Shown one piece after another: positions 57,370-64,000 of a stretch of 64,000 nucleotides of DNA. Positions within the stretch are counted from its first letter, which is position 1. Each line of letters starts with the position of its first letter. The stretch spans positions 558,001-622,000 of the forward strand of contig JAGFMI010000022.1 in assembly GCA_021030905.1 (NCBI GenBank). Reading direction: 5' to 3'. The DNA is from Pyrenula massariospora. Its lineage: Eukaryota > Ascomycota > Eurotiomycetes > Pyrenulales > Pyrenulaceae. Position numbers and translations under genes: made by a program. The notes under the pieces are model-generated. The model was not told the DNA's origin, did no database searches, and worked only from the letters and a program-made list of their open reading frames with translations.

Positions 57370-58144
57370 ACACCAAATACTTACGTCTACGGCCGCGTTA
57401 GGTGGTAGTCCAAACTGTGGGAGCATGTTTTAATTTTGAGGCAGGTTCCTCGCCTGCAGGCGAACGGAGGAATGGTCTGCTTTGCGTGCGCAAGGTTTCA
57501 CTATCGATCTGTTATGAAATACGTCTTCACATGTGCATACATACGTACATCCCTCCATAGCCGTTGTACGAAGCCAATATGAGCCAAAACTACTAGCTTT
57601 TGCGTTCACTTTTGTGTTGACCGAAACATGCATCGAAGCAAAAACGATACACTTAGACGGGATGGTCCGACGCCCCGATTGAATCAGGTTGACCTCCTTG
57701 TTGCCATAATTGTTGCGTTCTCAGCTCACCACGACAGCGATGGGGCGAGGTCTGTTTTTAGATGTTACTCGCGGTGTTTTGGTGGCGCGGGAGCGTCTCG
57801 GTAAAATAGACGCGGGCCGACCTCTGCCCGGCCGCTGTCAAGCTGTATGCGCCTGACCTCATCCTAACCGCCGCCAGAACCTTCGATTACCAACCACCTC
57901 GTTTGCTATCTCTGCAGCCTAGGATAGCCCTGCAGCCTTTCACTTCGTCGCCCACATTCACCTTTTGTCTTAACAGTCTTTCCTGTCTCGTAGCTTGCTT
58001 CTCGTCTCTCGTTGAGACCCTTGTCTCTCTTTGTTTTCTTGCACACCAGGTCTCCAAAGCACCCAGACCGAAAACAGTCCACAAGACCAACGCCTTGGCT
58101 CAAAGCCTAAAGGCTGCTTTTTCTACCAATTCGTCGCATTCATT
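57370..58144. promoter_or_regulatory. Promoter and leader of the TCP11/SOK1 gene
   Basis: C/T-rich on the plus strand from about 57,880, as in fungal leaders. An acceptor-like CACCAG at about 58,045-58,050 could end a 5'-UTR intron. The frame of the gene is open upstream to 58,031 but without ATG. Confidence 0.4.
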
Positions 58145-61123
58145 ATGCGGTTGCAAAAGGATGCTCTCTTTCAAGGGTCCTCACGACAACCAGACCAACC
58201 ACCGTCAGATCTCATAGAAACAGAATTAGATACCTCGATAGACACAACAACTTCTGCAGACACTCTTTCGCCTACCTTAAATGCCCAATATTCGCGTAGG
58301 CCCTCGAACATTCGAACGGCTTCCGCGACCTGCTCTCGAAGAAGCTCTATCTCCTCTCTCCAGTCCCATCATTCCGCTGTGTCAGCCAACGGATGCCCTC
58401 AAAGTCCTATCGTAGCCCAACATTTACGACGAGCCTCGATCATTGAAAGTCGCAAAGCAAGACTGGCCGACAGGGCTGCACACGGTGAAAAGGTTCGCTT
58501 ACGGGCCGCTATTGCAAAAACTTCGTCTAAACCCTCATACTTTGAAGAGCGTGCGCTGGCTGCTCAAGCTGCGCGAGAAAAATTGCTGGCGGAAATTGCG
58601 GCAAGATGTGAAGAGAAAGTGCGCAGGGCGAAAAGAGTAGCTGAGGAGAATAGAGAGAGAAAGGCGGCGGAGCATGCGAGACTCAAGGAAGAGATGGCTG
58701 GAAGGCTTGCAGAAGCAGCCAGACGAAGAACCTTATACCAGCAGAGCACTCGGAGGGGAAGGTCAGGTACCCAAAATACTTTAGACCCAGTGAAAGAAGC
58801 GCAAAACAACCCCAAGGAGGACGAAGCCGATCAGGCCGTGAAAGCAATCCAGCGTGCATGGCGATCGAGACAGCGAGTGCAAGCCATTACTGCGTTTCGT
58901 TCGCTGGAAATATCCTCGACCACGTGCAGCAATATTTCATTTGAGGACCTTTCCAGGCTCTTGTCAGAAGAGCGGGTTCTCACTGCTACGACAACATTGC
59001 TCCGCCTGCTCGGCTTGATTGAAACTAGCAATAGCGATGAACAAGAAAAAAGGGGCTCAACTCGCGTCTTTCTGAGCTCGTTTCTCCTCATCAGCAATCC
59101 TAGCCAGTTATTGAGTCATGGGGCAAACGACACCCGTGAACAGCATTTGGTCAAAAGAGCCCAAAACCTCGTCAATGTATTCGAGCAACATCTTGCTACC
59201 TCGCTTTTATTGCCTTGCACTGCTTCTCTCTCATCCCCTTCTGACGATGCCTTGATGTCCGCCTTCACCGACTTCAACTCCGTCTTTCATGCTTGGAAAG
59301 CCCATGATTCGGCCGGATTGATTGAAGCCATGGTCAACCAATTTGTCGAGTTGGATCTAATTTTATATGCCGTCAAGGACGACCACGCCGGCGGTGTTTC
59401 GGGAGAATACACAAACGCCATCAGACAAAACCAAGTCCAAATTCTCGCTCGACTGAAAAGAATGGCTGGCTCAGAGGAAGCCCTCACACTCGTCAAAACC
59501 GCCACTCGAAAAGCACGAAGGGCGAGGGAATCCGAAAAACGAAAAGCATCAAGGCATGATGTACCAAACACACCGCGTACAGCGCCAGACACTGAAGGCA
59601 TGCTCGTGCACCAGCTTTCTACACCTTCAACACCCTCCGCAGAACAGCCTTCCACGCCCTCTCCTGAAAGAACCCCACGATCTTTATCTGCCGCTTTTCA
59701 GAGGGCAATGACCCCGATACCATCCAACAGAGAAGTCTCGCACGAAATCCAGATCAACGGCCATTTTGAAATAGCGCAAAGCACATGGACAGCTCCACGC
59801 CGGCAATTTATGGAAACTGTCTGCACAGAGATGCGCCAAGCACTCGCTGAAGGTGGTAGGGAAACCGCCGCTGAGTGGACCCATTCAATGGCAATTATGA
59901 TACGAGAAAAGCTCATGAGCCTGGTCAGCCCTCGACACTTTCTCCATGACCGTATCGACCAAATTGTAGACGTGCAATTGATACGCCAGTCCAGTCAAGC
60001 GGGACTTTTCTCTTACGATTCCTTCTTTACCAGTATTGCCAACATCATCGGCCAGCTCTGCTCTCAGGGTCGCGATGAAGTAGTAAAATCCTTTGCTAGC
60101 GATACATCGGGAGACGTCATCGACCGGCTCATGAAGCTGGTAGATATTCTGGACCTCATGACACTTGACCACGTGAACTTTGGCTTTCGCGCTGCTACGC
60201 CACTTATTCTCGAAAGAGGAGCAGACCATGAACATGCCGCATTTGAAAACGACTTGGCATCTGGTGTTCACAACATTAACAAATTGAGAGGATTTTGGGC
60301 GAATGCACGGGCCAGCCTCACAGACACCAACACGAATGCAACATCACCTCCACCAGCTCCTCAGAAAATCTACACCCGTGCCATCGCCGACCTCGTCTTC
60401 TCCGCCAACAACCCCCCTCGCTACACTTCCCTCCCCGAAACCCTCCGCCTCGATTACACCCGCCTCCTCGCCCTCCGCGCCCTCGCCCTCCGCGTCTCCG
60501 CCACCGCCGCCATCCTCCTCACCACCAAAATCCGGCTCCGGCGGGACAGGGAGACCCAATGGCGTCTCGACGCAGACAGGATCTGCGCGCTGGACTTTAC
60601 CCAAGACAACCTCGAGGGCCGGATCTTAAGCGTGCTCGAAAGCCTTCACCTGATGCCCGAGGCCGTCCGGGATGGGGTCCGAGTGTTTGTCGACAAAGTC
60701 GTGCCCAGCGCGCGGGCGGCCGCGAAGAACGTGGCGCGGGTGCAGGCCGCGATCGAGACGGTCCGGATTGACGGGGGGAGCGTGGAGAGGGAAGTCGAGA
60801 GGCTTGAGACGGACGACGGGGACGCAGAGGCAGAGGAGGAAGGGCGGCTGCAGAACGACATGGTCACCGAGCAGGTTGCGGTCGTCGTGCTGAAGGCGTT
60901 AAGGGAGAATGTGTATACGCGGCTGTGTGCGATGGGGGTTCAGGATAGGACGCCTCCTCGGCAGGGCGGGCAGGGTGCGGCGGAAGGGCTGACAAGGGCG
61001 GGGATCGGGGAGTTTGGGAAGGAGGTTGGGGAGGTGGTGGAGGGGTTGGCGAGGGTTAGGGCGGTGGATTGGAGGGCGCATGCGAGGTGGTTTGAGGAGG
61101 TTGAGAGGGGGATGGAGGGTTGA
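58145..61123 (+). CDS. SOK1: TCP11 family protein (SOK1-like)
   Basis: T-complex-11 domain protein; yeast Sok1 suppresses loss of cyclic-AMP-dependent kinase, and animal TCP11 acts in sperm cAMP signalling. It is a single exon of 992 residues starting at MRLQKDALF, the first ATG in frame. The N-terminal ~90 residues are Ser/Thr-rich. A long charged helix or coiled coil follows (RKARLADRAAHGEKVRLRAA through EHARLKEEMAGRLAEAARRR). An IQ-like calmodulin-binding motif, IQRAWRSRQR, lies at about 58845-58874. The TCP11 domain occupies the rest, with FMETVCTEMRQAL and MMIREKLMSLV-like helices. Phospho-rich insert PSTPSPERTPRS sits near 59650. The 3' end of the coding strand is strikingly G-rich. Confidence 0.88.
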   Translation: MRLQKDALFQGSSRQPDQPPSDLIETELDTSIDTTTSADTLSPTLNAQYSRRPSNIRTASATCSRRSSISSLQSHHSAVSANGCPQSPIVAQHLRRASIIESRKARLADRAAHGEKVRLRAAIAKTSSKPSYFEERALAAQAAREKLLAEIAARCEEKVRRAKRVAEENRERKAAEHARLKEEMAGRLAEAARRRTLYQQSTRRGRSGTQNTLDPVKEAQNNPKEDEADQAVKAIQRAWRSRQRVQAITAFRSLEISSTTCSNISFEDLSRLLSEERVLTATTTLLRLLGLIETSNSDEQEKRGSTRVFLSSFLLISNPSQLLSHGANDTREQHLVKRAQNLVNVFEQHLATSLLLPCTASLSSPSDDALMSAFTDFNSVFHAWKAHDSAGLIEAMVNQFVELDLILYAVKDDHAGGVSGEYTNAIRQNQVQILARLKRMAGSEEALTLVKTATRKARRARESEKRKASRHDVPNTPRTAPDTEGMLVHQLSTPSTPSAEQPSTPSPERTPRSLSAAFQRAMTPIPSNREVSHEIQINGHFEIAQSTWTAPRRQFMETVCTEMRQALAEGGRETAAEWTHSMAIMIREKLMSLVSPRHFLHDRIDQIVDVQLIRQSSQAGLFSYDSFFTSIANIIGQLCSQGRDEVVKSFASDTSGDVIDRLMKLVDILDLMTLDHVNFGFRAATPLILERGADHEHAAFENDLASGVHNINKLRGFWANARASLTDTNTNATSPPPAPQKIYTRAIADLVFSANNPPRYTSLPETLRLDYTRLLALRALALRVSATAAILLTTKIRLRRDRETQWRLDADRICALDFTQDNLEGRILSVLESLHLMPEAVRDGVRVFVDKVVPSARAAAKNVARVQAAIETVRIDGGSVEREVERLETDDGDAEAEEEGRLQNDMVTEQVAVVVLKALRENVYTRLCAMGVQDRTPPRQGGQGAAEGLTRAGIGEFGKEVGEVVEGLARVRAVDWRAHARWFEEVERGMEG

Positions 61124-62148
61124 AGGGGCATGTATATGGATGGATGGAACGACTTGGTCGCGAGAGTGCATGCATGCATAAATGGATTATTCAGGTTTTG
61201 CTGCATGAGGCATTTTTGCATTTGTACACTTTGACGAGAGCGTGCCGTATACGTTTGCGATTTTAATCTGTTCGTCATAGATGCAAGCGGGCGAGCAATG
61301 AATTTCTGAACAAGACTATGCATGTTACACGGATCGAAAGGGTGATGTTCCCTTCTCATGTACCTATGTAAGATTTCTCCCTGGATGTTTGATAGAGCCG
61401 GTAACGTCATGTCATCTAGGAGGGTCTTGGGGTTAGCTGCGAGTTTCTTCGTTTATTTAGAGGTTTGTGATACGGTATTTGTAGGTCAAGCAGCAAGATG
61501 CAGACATGGCTCCCATTTCTTTTCGGGTTCTGGGGGTTGTATAGTGCGCGAGCAGCACAATACACGCCGTGGACAGAAGGGAAAAGGGGGGGGGGGGGGG
61601 CGGGGCGGGGGGGGGGAAGGGGTTGATAGCTTTTTCCTATCGATCTCAACAACGGGGAAGGGAAGGGACCAAGGGTTGAGCTAGAAATGCTCCGTCACAA
61701 GGTAGATGTTCTCGATTCAACAACTTAATGTCACTGCACATACATCCAGACTTTATTCACATCTTCACACTTGATTTAATATTCCTATAAATATAGTAGG
61801 ACTACTTGAATAAATTCCAACCAGGGGACGCTCGTTGAACAAGCCTCGTCTACCCTGAAGCCGCCACCTCGTTAAGAAGGTGCTGTCTTCGTTTGGAAAA
61901 GAACGCCGCGCCATGCAAATAATTGGGGTATCTCTTGTTGAAATGAGACATTTTCTCTTTCTTTTACCACGCGCCGGCGTTTTTTTTGTAACATTACTTC
62001 ATCAAACATTCGTTGAGTCTGCCTTTCCCAGGCAGTATTCTATGCATTTCCGTTGAAAAGCTTTCGTAAAGGCAGCGTTACTCTGAGGTGTTGAAACTCA
62101 GAAGCATGCCTTTCCACTTCCAAAATTCCCTCGCGGATGTCCTACTCT
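61124..62148. other. Convergent intergenic with G-tract
   Basis: 3' regions of TCP11 and SAM synthetase. It contains the G-tract listed separately and AT-rich stretches around 61,730-61,810. No gene recognised. Confidence 0.5.
61586..61616 (+). repeat. Poly-G tract, quadruplex-prone
   Basis: 15 G, one C, four G, one C, then 10 G on the plus strand. It can form a stable G-quadruplex and is also the kind of run where sequencing length errors occur. Confidence 0.9.
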
Positions 62149-63510
62149 CTAATACTTCAAGATCCTTGGCTTCTCCCATGTGAAGCTCTGGTCCGAGAAA
62201 TGCCCATTCTTTGCTGTCCGGCAGTAGATGGGGTTGATGAGATCAAGTTCCTTGACTATGACACCGGGTCGGAGGTCAAAGTTCTTGCGGATGATTTGTT
62301 CGAGTTCGTCTGAAGTTTTGTCAGATGTGCCGTATGTTTCGACGAATAGCGATAGCGGCTCTGCAACACCAATGGCATAGGAAAGCTGTACGAGGGCTCT
62401 GCGCGCGAGTTTCGAGGCAACGAGGGACTTTGCGATCCACCGGGCGAGATATGCGGCTGAGCGGTCGACTTTGCTGTAATCTTTGCCGGAGAAAGCGCCG
62501 CCACCGTGTGCGCCCCATCCACCATAGGTATCAACGATGATTTTGCGGCCGGTCAGGCCAGCATCACCTTGTGGGCCACCAATGATGAATAGGCCAGAGG
62601 GTTGAATGTGGTAAATTGTCCGGTCGTCGAGGTACTGTGATGGGATGACTTTCTTGATGATCTTCTCCTTGATCTCTTTGCGGAGTTGTTCAGTAGTGAT
62701 GGTTTCGGCGTGTTGAGCGGAGACGACTACTGTGTCTACGCGGAGGGGTTTTACGGCACCATTGTCGTGAGCGTATTCAACTGTAACTTGGGTCTTGGTG
62801 TCGGGCCGCAACCAGGGAAGGGATCCGTCATTGCGAGCTTGTTTCATGGCAGCGTTGAGTTTATGTGCGAGTTGGATGGTGAGGGGGAGGTATTCTGGAG
62901 TTTCGTCGGAGGCATAGCCGAACATTATACCTTGATCTCCAGCGCCGAGTTTTTCGAGGGCCTCTTCGTAGTGCAGGCCTTGGGCGATATCGGGGGATTG
63001 TTCCTCAATGGCAACGAGGACGTTGCAGGTCTTGTAATCGAATCCCTTATCAGAGGAGTCATAGCCAATATCTTTAATACAATTGCGGATGATTTTTTGA
63101 TAGTCGAGTTTGGCCTTCGTAGTGATTTCGCCAAAAACCATTATCATGCCTAGAGGCGTAAGCACGGAATGCTTCGTGTGAAGGGAGATTTTCTAGCTTA
63201 CCGGTCTTTGTAGCGGTTTCACAAGCAACCTATCAACGAGCCAGTATTAGAGGATAGCGGTTGCCTGGGAAAGGAGAACAGTCATGCCTTTGAGAGAGGG
63301 TCTACGGCTAAGCATGCGTCGAGGACAGCGTCCGAGACTTGGTCACTGTAGAACAATATTAGTCAGTATTTGCCGGTTCGCAGAGACTCCGAGGCTTCCT
63401 TACGCTATCTTGTCTGGATGACCTTCTCCAACAGACTCGGAGGTGAACAAAAATGTTCCTTCTCTCTTCTGGATCGTGCCATTCTGGTGGCCGTTCTGTA
63501 GACTGCCCAT
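62149..63510 (-). CDS. S-adenosylmethionine synthetase
   Basis: Makes S-adenosylmethionine from ATP and methionine in the cytosol, supplying all methyltransferases, including SFM1, the SET protein and the diphthamide enzymes in this window. Four exons (63510-63404, 63345-63288, 63229-63202, 63149-62149) give 397 residues, normal for the family. Signatures: [14 protein letters not shown] at the N-terminus, [32 protein letters not shown] and the C-terminal [10 protein letters not shown]. The short third exon is 28 nt. The second intron begins GC rather than GT (AAG then GCATGA) and ends GATAG; only this cut restores [15 protein letters not shown]. Confidence 0.96.
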
Positions 63511-64000
63511 GTTGCCGATCTGGTACAGTGAGGTCGTCGGGGGGGGATAAGTAGATCTAGACGGCTAGTTGAAGAAATGAATAGCTCTAGAAAGTTGCGA
63601 TGATAAAGCAAGTCGTCGTGCTGTAATTGGCGTGAGAAGGATGATGATGATGAAGTAAGGTAGTTATCTAACTTCGGGAAAGAAGTCGCCGGCTTCGGGG
63701 CGGCGGAGACTTTCGGAGGGTTACCAGTTTGGCAACCTTTGCAGTATCTTAACCGCTTAGGATGGGAAACAGGACGATGATGGAATCTGTAGAAAAATGA
63801 TGAAGTAGTTGGATGTAGGTTGGAACGATGAAGGTGTCTACGAAGTCATGAGAGATCTTGCTCCGTGAAGGCCTATGTCACAGGTTCGGCATTTATTCTT
63901 TTCGCACGGCTTTGGTGAGATGGCGCCATTTTGCACAATTGGAGATGAAGGATCGCCGGTACTACTATTACGTAGTTTTCGTTCTCTACTTCCGGCGGTG
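63511..64000 (-). promoter_or_regulatory. Promoter and leader of SAM synthetase
   Basis: No coding frame. The minus strand near the start is rich in C/T and CATCATCATC-type repeats (63,638-63,655 on the plus strand as GATGATGATG). Regulatory sites are not identifiable by eye. Confidence 0.4.

Overview
This window is nuclear DNA of a filamentous ascomycete (Pezizomycotina). The evidence is short 46-211 nt introns with GT-AG ends, a reducing polyketide synthase, a small Cys-rich secreted protein, fungal-only families (ICE2, KEX1, an MsnA-type zinc-finger regulator, a Zn2Cys6 protein) and long gene-poor stretches. I cannot fix the class from sequence alone. There is no rRNA, no CRISPR array and no tRNA I trust.

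Layout. 1-5.2 kb: the 3' part of DPH6 and an MsnA/Seb1-type stress regulator. 5.2-10.7 kb: gene-poor. 10.7-20 kb: a thioredoxin/PITH protein, DPH4, a 101-residue secreted Cys-rich protein, an amino-acid permease and TRAPPC13. 20.3-29 kb: an 8-exon reducing PKS (2213 aa) divergent from a short SET-domain gene. 29.5-37.5 kb: MYG1, ICE2, CIA1, a membrane-protein remnant and a PAQR receptor, with a 264-bp MITE-like element just behind the PAQR stop. 38.4-50.8 kb: an MHYT-domain protein, KEX1, SFM1, an endosulfine (IGO1) and a SWIM-RING protein with a 17-nt exon. 50.8-55 kb: gene-poor with a GC-rich block. 55-64 kb: a Zn2Cys6/maltose-acetyltransferase-like fusion, a TCP11/SOK1 protein and S-adenosylmethionine synthetase.

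Most genes are conserved housekeeping. Several bear on translation: DPH4 and DPH6 (diphthamide on eEF2), CIA1 (cytosolic Fe-S assembly), SFM1 (methylation of ribosomal protein uS3) and SAM synthetase (methyl and aminocarboxypropyl donor). They are scattered, so this is shared theme rather than an operon. The accessory content is the PKS, the secreted protein, the MITE-like element and the gene-poor blocks.

The most unusual signals are a recurrent switch from C-rich to G-rich coding strand towards gene 3' ends on both strands, the MITE-like element whose perfect 37-bp ends each contain a palindrome, a PKS whose DH and ER appear dead while KR and ACP look intact, and a DNA-binding/acetyltransferase fusion that lacks the expected catalytic His. 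Exon boundaries were read by eye from splice sites, reading frame and family alignment from memory; every multi-exon model given here sums to a whole number of codons.
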